DNA of 40,301 bases from Mogibacterium pumilum (GTDB lineage: Bacteria; Bacillota; Clostridia; Peptostreptococcales; Anaerovoracaceae). The DNA lies in contig NZ_CP016199.1 of NCBI RefSeq assembly GCF_002243385.1, forward strand, positions 1,333,684 through 1,373,984. The letters are read 5' to 3'. The translations under genes were made by a program, and so were the position numbers. Positions 32,217-40,301 of this stretch are shown here, piece by piece. The notes below the pieces were generated by a model, which saw nothing but the letters and a program-made list of their open reading frames with translations, was not told the origin of the DNA and searched no databases. The first letter of the stretch is position 1. Every line of letters begins with the position of its first letter.

Positions 32217-34742
32217 TTAGCGGACTTCGAAGTTCAGACCGTTCTCTGATGTTGTTATTTCGATAGTTTGACCGTCATTAACCTCGCTTGAGATAATCAT
32301 CTCCGCAATCTGGTTTTCAAGGTTCTTCTGCACAAACCTCTTTACTGGTCTAGCACCGAATTCCTCGTCATATGACTCTTTCGCTATATATCTTCGCGCT
32401 TCTTCAGTAAGTTCTAAACCAATTCCCCGTTCTTCTAGCCTCTTAACAAGCGACTCTATAGTTAAATCTACAATTTTCTCGATTTCCTCAAGGGTAAGCG
32501 ATTTGAATACAACTATATCGTCAATTCTGTTCAAGAACTCAGGTCTAAAAAATGTCTTGAGCTGGGATTCGGGTAGGTTAGAAGTCATGATAATAATAGT
32601 ATTCTTGAAGTCAACCGTACGGCCCTGGTTATCTGTCAGTCTTCCATCATCAAGAAGTTGTAACAGTATATTAAATACATCTGGATGTGCCTTCTCGATT
32701 TCGTCAAAGAGAATAACGCTGTACGGTTTTCTTCTTACGGCTTCCGTGAGTTGTCCGCCCTCATCATAACCTACATAACCAGGAGGCGACCCCACTAATC
32801 TCGACACAGTATGCTTTTCCATATACTCAGACATGTCGATTCTTATCAGGTTCTTTTCAGTGTCGAAGAGCGTTTCAGTAAGTGCCTTTGCAAGTTCAGT
32901 CTTTCCTACTCCAGTAGGTCCTAAGAATATAAATGAGCCGACTGGACGATTCTCATTCTTAAGACCGGCTCTAGCCCTTAAAATTGCCTCTGAAACCGCA
33001 GTAACACCCTCATCTTGGCCGATTACCCTCTTATGAAGAATATCTCCTAGATGAAGCAATTTTTCGCGCTCTGATTCAGCAAGCTTACTTACTGGAATTC
33101 CTGTCCATTCAGAGATTACAGCCTGGATTTCTTCTTCACCGACTTCTTCTCTAAGCATTCTACTTTCATTTTCCTGCTCAGTTTTATTCTTAAGCTCTTC
33201 AATCTCCCTCTCAAGGCTTGGTAGATCGCCGTATTTGAGTTTTGCAAGCTTTTCTAAATTGTATTCACGCTCAGCAGTTTCTATTTCATGACGAAGTTCA
33301 TCAAGCTCGAGCTTCTTATTCTTAAGCTCCTGAATTATATTCTTTTCATTAGACCATTTAGCTGTTAATTCATCATTTTCAGTCTTGAGGTTAGCCAACT
33401 CTTCGCTAATAGCATCGAGCCTTGCCTTGCTTGCTTTGTCATTTTCTTTTGATAATGCTTGCTTTTCAATTTCTAACTGCATTATCTTACGCGAAATCTG
33501 GTCAAGATCTGAAGGCATACTATCAATCTCTGTTCTGATTCTAGCTGCTGCCTCATCCATAAGATCTATGGCTTTATCCGGTAAATAACGATCGCTGATA
33601 TATCTATTTGAGAGCGTTGCACACGCAATTAGAGCATTGTCAGTGATTCTAACGCCGTGATGAATCTCGAACTTCTCCTTGAGACCTCTCAAGATAGAAA
33701 TAGTATCTTCAACAGATGGTTCATCGACCATAACCTTCTGGAATCGTCTCTCCAAAGCGGCATCAGTCTCGATGTACTTTCTATATTCGTCAAGTGTTGT
33801 CGCACCGATGCAGTGAAGCTCTCCTCTAGCAAGCTTTGGCTTTAGAAGATTACCTGCGTCCATAGAACCCTCTGTCCTACCAGCGCCAACGATAGTGTGA
33901 ATCTCATCGATAAAGAGGATGATTCTACCATCTGACTTATCTATCTCATTGAGAACCGCCTTTAGACGCTCCTCAAACTCACCTCTATACTTAGCACCTG
34001 CAATAAGAGATCCCATATCGAGTGAGAAAATTGTCTTACCCTTAAGACCATCTGGAACGTCTCCATTTACGATTCGCTGTGCAAGTCCTTCTACAACAGC
34101 AGTTTTACCTACTCCGGGCTGACCAATCAGTACCGGATTATTCTTAGTTCTTCTGGAAAGAATCTCAATAGCTCTTCTGATTTCGAGGTCTCTACCGATA
34201 ACTGGATCAAGTTTTCCTTTTCTAGCAGCCTCGACGAGATCTGTGCCATATTTATTTAAAGCGTCATACGTATCTTCTGGGTTCTGATTAGTAATTCTCT
34301 GATTGCCTCTAACCATAGTGAGAGCTTTCATAAATTCGTCTCTATTAATGCTGTACTTCGTCATGATTCTATTAACATCATGATTATTAGAATCAAGAAT
34401 TGCCAAATACAGATGTTCAACGCTTACATACTCATCTTTGAAATCAGCAGCTATTCTTTCAGCCTTGGTCAACACATTATTTAACTCTGCACTCATGTAT
34501 ATTTGAGAAGATCCTCCGGAAACTTTAGGTAGCTTCTCTAGAGTAGACTCTAAATCTGCTTTAAGAGCCCTCACATCTACATTCATTGCTTCCAAAAGTT
34601 TAGGAATAAGCCCCTCATTGTCACTTATTATTGCATAATGGACGTGCGCAATTTCAAGCTGCTGGTGTCCATACGAATTAGCTATACTTTGCGATTCGAG
34701 AATGGCACCTTGCATTTTCTGTGTATATCTTTCAATATCCAT
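32217..34742 (-). CDS. clpB: ATP-dependent chaperone ClpB
   Basis: The disaggregase that works with DnaK to pull proteins out of aggregates. The 841-residue product has the Clp N-domain repeats (1-145), AAA-1 with Walker [14 protein letters not shown] (~195) and [11 protein letters not shown], the coiled-coil M-domain (~390-520) rich in Lys/Glu, and AAA-2 with [12 protein letters not shown] (~595), [11 protein letters not shown] and [15 protein letters not shown]. It is about 16 residues shorter than E. coli ClpB. The difference falls after sensor-1 in AAA-2, where [18 protein letters not shown] replaces a segment about 20 residues longer. A strong AAGGAGG site precedes the ATG, and a perfect CIRCE lies 60 nt upstream, so HrcA control is expected. 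Confidence 0.96.
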   Translation of the reverse strand: MDIERYTQKMQGAILESQSIANSYGHQQLEIAHVHYAIISDNEGLIPKLLEAMNVDVRALKADLESTLEKLPKVSGGSSQIYMSAELNNVLTKAERIAADFKDEYVSVEHLYLAILDSNNHDVNRIMTKYSINRDEFMKALTMVRGNQRITNQNPEDTYDALNKYGTDLVEAARKGKLDPVIGRDLEIRRAIEILSRRTKNNPVLIGQPGVGKTAVVEGLAQRIVNGDVPDGLKGKTIFSLDMGSLIAGAKYRGEFEERLKAVLNEIDKSDGRIILFIDEIHTIVGAGRTEGSMDAGNLLKPKLARGELHCIGATTLDEYRKYIETDAALERRFQKVMVDEPSVEDTISILRGLKEKFEIHHGVRITDNALIACATLSNRYISDRYLPDKAIDLMDEAAARIRTEIDSMPSDLDQISRKIMQLEIEKQALSKENDKASKARLDAISEELANLKTENDELTAKWSNEKNIIQELKNKKLELDELRHEIETAEREYNLEKLAKLKYGDLPSLEREIEELKNKTEQENESRMLREEVGEEEIQAVISEWTGIPVSKLAESEREKLLHLGDILHKRVIGQDEGVTAVSEAILRARAGLKNENRPVGSFIFLGPTGVGKTELAKALTETLFDTEKNLIRIDMSEYMEKHTVSRLVGSPPGYVGYDEGGQLTEAVRRKPYSVILFDEIEKAHPDVFNILLQLLDDGRLTDNQGRTVDFKNTIIIMTSNLPESQLKTFFRPEFLNRIDDIVVFKSLTLEEIEKIVDLTIESLVKRLEERGIGLELTEEARRYIAKESYDEEFGARPVKRFVQKNLENQIAEMIISSEVNDGQTIEITTSENGLNFEVR

Positions 34743-34801
34743 TGCCTTCCTCCTTAATTAATCAATATACTATAAGCTCATCATCAACTTACATAATAAA
34801 T

Positions 34802-34828
34802 TTAGCACTCGTCTGTGATGAGTGCTAA
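34802..34828 (-). promoter_or_regulatory. CIRCE operator (HrcA binding site) before clpB
   Basis: TTAGCACTC, nine nt, GAGTGCTAA: an exact match to the CIRCE consensus. It lies between the upstream M50 gene and clpB, 60 nt before the clpB ATG. No -10/-35 pair was clear enough to call nearby. Heat-shock derepression of clpB by HrcA is the expected outcome. Confidence 0.95.
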
Positions 34829-34915
34829 TAATTAATGTGATGATTGTATGAAGATGCTTATTTTTACTAATGGCAATCACTCTAATATTCTGTTATACAC
34901 AACTTAATAAATAAG

Positions 34916-35653
34916 CTAAGCTAAAATAATGCCATTTAGCAGTGCCGAATAAATACCGCTCGTTAGTGGATGCAGTATCTTGCTAACGAATCCAAACAGA
35001 AGCATTAGAAGTAATATAATACCTCCATACTGATATACTGAAGAATACCAGCTCGTCTTCTTAAGATTAAATAGCTCCGTAACTAACCCAAATCCATCTA
35101 GTGGCGGAACTGGAATGAGGTTAAATACCATAAGAGTAATATTAACCATTACCACATATAAAAAGATCTTAATAATTAAGCCCTGAATAGAATCGTTCAG
35201 AACTACTTCTCTTCCCCACGCGCTAATTGCAAATCGCGTAATAATTGAAAATACGATAGCAATTATTAAGTTCATGGTTACACCAGCGATTGAAACTATA
35301 AACTCATTAAATCTTGGGTGCTTATAATATCTATTGTCAATCTGAACAGGTATTCCCCAACCAAAGCCGCAGAATATCAGCGCTGCAAATCCAAATGGAT
35401 CAATATGCTTTGCTGGATTGATAGTAAGCCTACCCTGCATTTTAGGTGTTGGATCTCCAAATGCATTTGACGCTAAAGCATGTGCAAACTCATGAAATGA
35501 GAGCCCTACAACAATACCTGGTAGCGTCAGGATCATATCAAAGAAATACTTCTTTGGATCGCTTAGACCACCATCTATAAAGTTAGTAACCAGGAGCAGA
35601 ATTAAAATAATTCCAGGCCCTGAACGAAGTATATTTTTTAGATTATCTTTCAT
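34916..35653 (-). CDS. Site-2 protease family membrane metalloprotease (M50)
   Basis: A 245-residue polytopic membrane protein of the minimal M50 class. HEFAHA at residues 54-59 is the zinc-binding HExxH motif, and NLIPVPPLDG at ~182 supplies the third ligand (Asp). About five to six hydrophobic segments are visible (~15-30, 38-60, 85-105, 120-145, 155-178, 210-228). There is no PDZ domain, unlike RseP or RasP, so it resembles the YwhC/YdcA-like short homologues of unknown substrate. AGGGAA lies 4-5 nt before the ATG. It is 12 nt downstream of miaB and probably co-transcribed; it ends 87 nt before CIRCE. Confidence 0.9.
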   Translation of the reverse strand: MKDNLKNILRSGPGIILILLLVTNFIDGGLSDPKKYFFDMILTLPGIVVGLSFHEFAHALASNAFGDPTPKMQGRLTINPAKHIDPFGFAALIFCGFGWGIPVQIDNRYYKHPRFNEFIVSIAGVTMNLIIAIVFSIITRFAISAWGREVVLNDSIQGLIIKIFLYVVMVNITLMVFNLIPVPPLDGFGLVTELFNLKKTSWYSSVYQYGGIILLLMLLFGFVSKILHPLTSGIYSALLNGIILA

Positions 35654-35665
35654 ACTATTCCCTAT

Positions 35666-36979
35666 TTATACAAGTATTCCATCAATACTGAAAGTCTTGC
35701 AATCAGTAATTTTAACATCGACAAGCTGCCCTATAATATCTCTTCCTGACGATATATTTACAAGCTTAAATCCATCTGTTCTGCCTGAATATGACTTATC
35801 ATCCTTGCTGCTAGCACCATCTACAAGAACCTTTACAGTTTTATCTGAAAGCTTCTCATTCTTTTTAAGCGAACAGTTATTTACTATTTCATTTAATCTT
35901 TCGAACCGCTCGTGTTTAACATCATAAGGAATCTGATCATTAAATCCAGCCGCTGGAGTCCCCTCCCGCGGTGAATAAATAAATGTAAAGGCAGAGTCAT
36001 ACCCCACATACTCGACAAGCGAAAGTGTGTCTTTGAACTCTTCTTCTGACTCCCCAGGAAAACCCACAATGATATCAGTCGTAATTGCAATCTCTGGACA
36101 CGCCTCTTTGAGTTTATCGATAATATCAATATACTTTTCTCTATCGTATCTGCGGTTCATACGCTTTAGAACTGAACTGCTACCCGATTGAACAGGAAGA
36201 TGTATATGCTTGCACAGTTTATCACAAGTCCTGTAGCAATCTATTAAATCCTCAGAGAGATCCTTGGGATTTGATGTCATGAACCTAATCCTCTCAAGAC
36301 CATTGATCTTATTGATTTCTCTTACTAGAGCCGGGAAGGTATTTCCTTCATCGTCTATAAAAGAGTTAACATTCTGTCCTAGCAGCATAACCTCAATTAC
36401 GCCATCTGCTGCCAGTTTCTTTACTTCGTTTACTACATCAAAAAACGAGCGGCTCTTCTCCCTACCACGAGTGTACGGAACTATGCAGTATGTGCAAAAG
36501 TTGTTACATCCATATGTAATATTTACGAGAGCCTTGTGTTTATGTAGCCTCTTGGAGTCTTTTTCATCTGGTACTACAGTGCTATTTGCAGTGATTGAAA
36601 ACTGCTTCTTTCCTGTTGTAATTCTATCATTCAGGAGCCTTGGGAATTCACCAATTGTTTGAGTTCCGAACACTACATCGACCCAAGCGAAGCTCTTCTT
36701 GATTTCCTCTTGAACACGTGGCTGCTGCGGCATGCAGCCGCAAACACAAACTATTCTCGTATCCTTGCTCTCATCACGCCTTTTCTTAAACTGTCCGAGC
36801 ATTCCGTAAAATCTCTTATCGGCATGCTCACGAACACTACACGTGTTAAAAACAACCACATCAGCCTTATATGGGTCTTCGGATAGCTCATAACCCATGC
36901 CTTCGAGCATACCCGCAACATTTTCAGAGTCATGCTCGTTCATCTGACAACCGAAAGTTATAATGTGATATTTTTTCAT
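35666..36979 (-). CDS. miaB: tRNA-2-methylthio-N6-dimethylallyladenosine synthase MiaB
   Basis: Adds the methylthio group to i6A37 in tRNAs reading UNN codons. The 437-residue product has the N-terminal MTTase domain with cluster cysteines in TFGCQMNEHDSE, VFNTCSVREHADKR and CVCGCMPQ, the radical SAM motif YGCNNFCTYCIVPYTRGRE (CxxxCxxC, ~153), and a C-terminal TRAM domain (~375-437). GQNVNSF, SNPKDL and LPVQSGSSSVLKRMNR confirm MiaB rather than MtaB or RimO. Only 3 nt separate it from plsY-gpsA upstream. No miaA is seen in the window. Confidence 0.95.
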   Translation of the reverse strand: MKKYHIITFGCQMNEHDSENVAGMLEGMGYELSEDPYKADVVVFNTCSVREHADKRFYGMLGQFKKRRDESKDTRIVCVCGCMPQQPRVQEEIKKSFAWVDVVFGTQTIGEFPRLLNDRITTGKKQFSITANSTVVPDEKDSKRLHKHKALVNITYGCNNFCTYCIVPYTRGREKSRSFFDVVNEVKKLAADGVIEVMLLGQNVNSFIDDEGNTFPALVREINKINGLERIRFMTSNPKDLSEDLIDCYRTCDKLCKHIHLPVQSGSSSVLKRMNRRYDREKYIDIIDKLKEACPEIAITTDIIVGFPGESEEEFKDTLSLVEYVGYDSAFTFIYSPREGTPAAGFNDQIPYDVKHERFERLNEIVNNCSLKKNEKLSDKTVKVLVDGASSKDDKSYSGRTDGFKLVNISSGRDIIGQLVDVKITDCKTFSIDGILV

Positions 36980-36982
36980 CTA

Positions 36983-38905
36983 CTATTTATTCTCTTGCTT
37001 CCTATCTCTATTCATCAGCATTTCAACAGCATCTCTAGGATTTAGTTTACCGTCGATTACAGCTTTAATAGCATTAGTAATTGGCATATCAACCTTGAGT
37101 TTTTTAGCTAGCTTACTCGCTGCTTCAACTGTATAAAATCCCTCAACCGTCGTCTTAATCTCAGCAACCGCTTCTTCTGGTGTCATGCCTCCACCGATTA
37201 GAAGGCCGCATCGTCTGTTTCGCGATAAATCAGATGAGCATGTAACCATAAGATCTCCGATTCCTGAAAGTCCTGCAAAGGTCTCGCTCTTTGCTCCCAT
37301 GGACTCTCCGAGCCTTGAAATCTCGTGAATTCCCCTAGTCATTAGAGCAGCCTTAGAGTTGTCACCGAAGTTCATACCGTCAGCTATACCTGTTCCTAGA
37401 GCGATTACGTTTTTAAGAGCGCCACCGAGTTCTACACCTATTATGTCATTGCTCGTGTAAACTCTAAATGTTTTGCTCATCAGTATGTTTTGAATCTCTT
37501 TTGCCGCTACTTCGTCAGACGATGCTGCTACTACAGTAGTTGGATAATTACGAACAATCTCCTCGGCATGCGACGGTCCAGAAACTGCAACATACTTATT
37601 TTTAAGCGATTTCTTGGCAATCTGAGACATGGTCTTGAGAGACTTATTCTCGATTCCTTTCGCTAGGTTAACGATGATAGCATTTTTATCGATATACTTC
37701 GCATTCTTCTCCAGGAAGCTTCCAAACTGCTGTGCCGGGATAGCAAAAATGATGATATCTCGCTTGCCAACTGCAGTTCTAACATTAGATGTGAATCTAA
37801 GCTTCTCATGAAGAATAGCGCCAGGTAAATATTTCTCGTTAACTCTACTTTCACGAGTCTTGTTAACATCTTCCTTATTACGTCCGTATACCGTTACACG
37901 GTATCCATTGTGCGCGATGACATTTGCAATAGCAGTACCAAAGCTACCGTTACCGATTACAGATACTACCCTCTTCTCATCAGTCTTGAGTTTAGGCATC
38001 ACAACATCTTTGTAATAGTCAACAGGTTCTTCGGCCACTTCTATCTTAGTATGTTCTATCGCTGTTGCTTCGTTAACAAGCTCATTCTTCTTTCCAGCGA
38101 TCATAATGTCATCTTTATCTTCTGTATTAGAATCAATAGCTTCGGCTTTTTCTATTGATTCATCTGCAGATATCTCAGACTTGGAGTCATTATCAGTAGC
38201 AAGAGATTCAGTAGTTTTGCTGCTAGCACCAGTCTTTTTAGATATGTCAGAAACCTTTATATCATCAGTCTTTTCAGAATCAGCTTCTTCTAGCTGCTCT
38301 CTAAGCTTCGCCTTAATCTTAGAACCGATGCTTAACTCTTTCTCCTCTCCTTTCATCAATCTCTTGATATTATCATGGTGAGTGAATATAATTACGAAAG
38401 TCATGAACACGGCAATCGGTATAGCTTTCGGATAGTAATAAAGCATCAAGAGTGGATACATCATTGCTGCAAGTATTGATCCAAGCGACATCTTCTTGGA
38501 TATAGCAGCAACTACTATTGCAATCAAAGCTGCTGCGAACATGCTCGGCCAATTGATAGCCATCGCAGCTCCGAAAAATGTTGCTACACCTTTTCCACCC
38601 CTAAACTTAAATACGATTGGGTAAATGTGTCCGATAACCACAGCTGCAAATGCAAGCATTGCTCCAAGGTTATTAAAGTTACCCTGTGCAATTGAAACAG
38701 CTATAAAGCCCTTAAATACATCTATCAGTAACGTGCATACTGCAGCCTTAGTTCCAAGAACTCTCAAAACATTAGTTGTTCCAGCATTTCCACTACCCGC
38801 TTTCTTGATATCAATTCCATAGAAGCGCGCAATTAGAGTCGCTGGAGATATATTTCCTATGAAATACGCAACAATCACCATGATGATAAGTGGTAAATAC
38901 TTCAT
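36983..38905 (-). CDS. plsY-gpsA: Fusion of acyl-phosphate:G3P acyltransferase PlsY and glycerol-3-phosphate dehydrogenase GpsA
   Basis: One 640-residue open frame joins two successive steps of phospholipid synthesis. Residues 1-~190 are PlsY: five or so membrane spans with SGNAGTTNVLRVLG, the KFRGGKGVATFFG phosphate-binding loop and FTHHDNIKRLMKG at the end. Residues ~191-311 are a charged, Ser/Asp/Glu/Lys-rich linker of low complexity. Residues 312-636 are GpsA: VIGNGSFGTAIANVIAHNG (NAD(P) loop), FAIPAQ, NLAKGIE, VSGPSHAEE, the catalytic ELGGALKNVIALGTGI with Lys498, and GIGDLMVTCSSDLSRNRR. GpsA would make sn-glycerol 3-phosphate that the tethered PlsY acylates at the membrane. The ATG overlaps the der stop by one base (TAATG). 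In most clostridia der-plsY-gpsA are separate adjacent genes. Confidence 0.94.
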   Translation of the reverse strand: MKYLPLIIMVIVAYFIGNISPATLIARFYGIDIKKAGSGNAGTTNVLRVLGTKAAVCTLLIDVFKGFIAVSIAQGNFNNLGAMLAFAAVVIGHIYPIVFKFRGGKGVATFFGAAMAINWPSMFAAALIAIVVAAISKKMSLGSILAAMMYPLLMLYYYPKAIPIAVFMTFVIIFTHHDNIKRLMKGEEKELSIGSKIKAKLREQLEEADSEKTDDIKVSDISKKTGASSKTTESLATDNDSKSEISADESIEKAEAIDSNTEDKDDIMIAGKKNELVNEATAIEHTKIEVAEEPVDYYKDVVMPKLKTDEKRVVSVIGNGSFGTAIANVIAHNGYRVTVYGRNKEDVNKTRESRVNEKYLPGAILHEKLRFTSNVRTAVGKRDIIIFAIPAQQFGSFLEKNAKYIDKNAIIVNLAKGIENKSLKTMSQIAKKSLKNKYVAVSGPSHAEEIVRNYPTTVVAASSDEVAAKEIQNILMSKTFRVYTSNDIIGVELGGALKNVIALGTGIADGMNFGDNSKAALMTRGIHEISRLGESMGAKSETFAGLSGIGDLMVTCSSDLSRNRRCGLLIGGGMTPEEAVAEIKTTVEGFYTVEAASKLAKKLKVDMPITNAIKAVIDGKLNPRDAVEMLMNRDRKQENK

Positions 38906-40224
38906 TATTGATCTCCCTTTTTCTCATTGAATAAGAACTTGATAGGTGTTCCTTCAAAGTCATATGCTTCACGCAGCTTATTCTCGAGGTATCTCGAATA
39001 AGAGAAATGCATGAGCTCACGTGAATTTATCTTGAATGAAAATAGCGGTGGTCTTGAGCCAATCTGACTAGCATAGTAAATCTTGAGACGCTTACCCTTG
39101 TCTGACGGTGGCTGTCTCATCATTACAGCATCTTCAATTACACTATTAAGCTTTCCTGTAGTTATTCTCCTTGATCTAATGTCTTCAATCTTCGCAGCCT
39201 TGTCGATAATATCGAAGATTCGCTTCTTCTCAAGAACAGACGCGAAAATAATAGGGGCATACGATACGAACTGCAGATCTGCCCTCAATATGCGCTCGTA
39301 ATCTCTCATTGTATTCGTCTCTTTTGCAACGAGATCCCACTTGTTAACTACTATCATCAGACCCTTGCCTGCTTCATGAGCGATGCCAAGAATCTTCTTG
39401 TCCTGCTCAGTAAGGCCTTCCATCGCATCGATCATCATGATACAGATATCGCATCTTTCAACAGATGTAACGGCTCTGATAACGCTAAAGTGCTCAATCG
39501 AGTCATCTACTTTGCTCTTACGTCTAAGTCCTGCAGTATCGATAAGTGTATATTCTCGATTCTTATACGTAAAAGGTGTATCGATAGAATCACGAGTAGT
39601 TCCTGCAATCGGCGAAACGATTACTCGCTTCTCGTTAGTAAGTGCATTTACAAGGGAAGATTTTCCTACGTTTGGCTTACCTATGATAGCAATCTTAGTA
39701 GATTCTTCGTACCCGTAAATCTCATCTGGAAAACCTGCGACTATTGCATCTAGCAGGTCACCGATGTTGAGCATGTTAACAGAGCTGATAGCAATCGGCT
39801 CACCTAATCCCAGCTCATAGAAATCATAGATATTGTCACCGTACTTGGTCGGATTATCAACCTTGTTGACTACTAGGATGATTTCCTTGCCAGTTCTTCT
39901 TAAGATATTAGCAACATCGTGGTCTGCCGAAGTCAGGCCTTCTTTGCCGTCTACCATAAATACAATTACATCTGCAAGTTCCATAGCTGTCACAGCTTGC
40001 TCTCTCATCTGAGATAGGATTACATCGCTCGTATTTGCCTCGATACCACCTGTATCGACAATAGCGAACTCCCTGCCGTTCCATTCAGTCTCCGCGTAGA
40101 TTCTATCGCGTGTAACTCCAGGGGTATCTTGAACGATGGCTTTTCTCTCTCCGATTATTCTGTTAAAGAATGTAGATTTTCCTACGTTAGGCCTACCTAC
40201 AACTGCGAGTATAGGTTTACTCAT
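38905..40224 (-). CDS. der: Ribosome biogenesis GTPase Der (EngA)
   Basis: A double GTPase needed for 50S subunit assembly. The product is 439 residues from the ATG at 40224 (MSKPILAVVGRPNVGKSTFF), preceded by AGGAGGT with 7-nt spacing; the frame is open to 40257 but those residues belong to the upstream gene's coding region. G1 of the first domain is GRPNVGKST with DTGGIE and NKVD; the second domain has GKPNVGKSS (~175), DTAGLRRKSKV and NKWD. A C-terminal KH-like domain (~345-435) ends in GTPIKFLFNEKKGDQ. It overlaps the probable ftsY end by 8 nt and plsY-gpsA by 1 nt, implying translational coupling through all three. Confidence 0.97.
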   Translation of the reverse strand: MSKPILAVVGRPNVGKSTFFNRIIGERKAIVQDTPGVTRDRIYAETEWNGREFAIVDTGGIEANTSDVILSQMREQAVTAMELADVIVFMVDGKEGLTSADHDVANILRRTGKEIILVVNKVDNPTKYGDNIYDFYELGLGEPIAISSVNMLNIGDLLDAIVAGFPDEIYGYEESTKIAIIGKPNVGKSSLVNALTNEKRVIVSPIAGTTRDSIDTPFTYKNREYTLIDTAGLRRKSKVDDSIEHFSVIRAVTSVERCDICIMMIDAMEGLTEQDKKILGIAHEAGKGLMIVVNKWDLVAKETNTMRDYERILRADLQFVSYAPIIFASVLEKKRIFDIIDKAAKIEDIRSRRITTGKLNSVIEDAVMMRQPPSDKGKRLKIYYASQIGSRPPLFSFKINSRELMHFSYSRYLENKLREAYDFEGTPIKFLFNEKKGDQ

Positions 40225-40300
40225 CGAAAATACCTCCTGCAAATTCCTGTGGATCAAACTCCTTTAGGTCGTGTATGCCTTCACCAACGCCGATGAGCTT
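40217..40300 (-). CDS. ftsY: Probable FtsY (signal recognition particle receptor), C-terminal 27 residues only
   Basis: The right window edge cuts this gene; its last 27 codons and TAA stop (40219-40217) are visible. KLIGVGEGIHDLKEFDPQEF fits the conserved C-terminal end of SRP GTPases, most like FtsY, whose proteins usually stop a few residues later as here. Ffh shares a similar GxGE motif but continues into the M domain, which makes it less likely. The stop lies 5 nt inside der, whose ATG overlaps the final codons. Partial evidence only. Confidence 0.72.
   Translation of the reverse strand, partial: KLIGVGEGIHDLKEFDPQEFAGGIFDE
40232..40238 (-). promoter_or_regulatory. Ribosome binding site AGGAGGT deciding the der start
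   Basis: It lies 7 nt before the ATG at 40224 and inside the upstream coding sequence. It makes the in-frame start at 40257 very unlikely. Confidence 0.85.
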
Positions 40301-40301
40301 G

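Noticed and set aside
34829-34915. TTGCCA and TACAAT as a clpB promoter pair
   Set aside because: They are 22 nt apart, too far for a standard sigma-A promoter.

Overview
The window looks like a chromosomal housekeeping segment of an AT-rich Firmicute, most likely a member of the Clostridia. Supporting signs are a perfect CIRCE heat-shock operator before clpB, strong AAGGAGG-type ribosome binding sites, an IspH-ribosomal-protein-S1 fusion (a clostridial hallmark), hslVU next to topA and dprA, and the der-plsY-gpsA order. A placement near Family XIII / Anaerovoracaceae (Mogibacterium-like) is only a guess. I see no insertion sequence, prophage, CRISPR array or rRNA gene.

Layout. 1-2.5 kb: the start of asnA (cut by the left edge) and queH on the minus strand, then a plus-strand radical-SAM gene of the YhcC family. 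2.5-5.2 kb: a large secreted SH3-repeat/glucosaminidase wall hydrolase. 5.4-7.0 kb: a minus-strand operon of 16 tRNA genes ending in a clear terminator. 7.0-14.65 kb: a minus-strand run yraN-yifB(comM)-dprA-topA-hslV-hslU-yigZ, covering DNA uptake/processing, DNA topology and proteolysis. 14.8-15.6 kb: a Cof-type HAD phosphatase.

15.7-20.2 kb: a plus-strand potassium-uptake operon with its own good promoter and terminator: trkA, trkH and a second, divergent trkH-like gene. 20.5-24.6 kb (minus): rnr and the ispH-rpsA fusion. 24.6-29.0 kb (minus): the lower glycolytic genes gapA-pgk-tpiA-eno, leading into ispH-rpsA. 29.0-30.2 kb (minus): trmL and nth. 30.25-31.1 kb (plus): a GntR/FCD regulator with a near-consensus promoter and two repeated ATTGTATAC boxes, probably autoregulatory.

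31.1-32.0 kb (minus): an S33-type alpha/beta hydrolase whose nucleophile-elbow serine is missing. 32.2-40.3 kb (minus): clpB under CIRCE control, then, further upstream on the same strand, a site-2 protease homologue, miaB, a single-ORF PlsY-GpsA fusion, der, and the last 27 codons of what is probably ftsY.

No clearly new multi-gene system is visible. The points most worth a second look are the PlsY-GpsA fusion, the serine-less hydrolase, the GAPDH that lacks the usual NAD-selecting Asp, the tandem TrkH paralogues, the mismatch-bearing CAU tRNA, and the GntR promoter architecture. Starts were re-chosen for several genes (YhcC family, hslU, trkA, ispH-rpsA, tpiA, trmL, nth, der) from ribosome-binding sites and family length. 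All family assignments rest on reading motifs by eye, not on searches.
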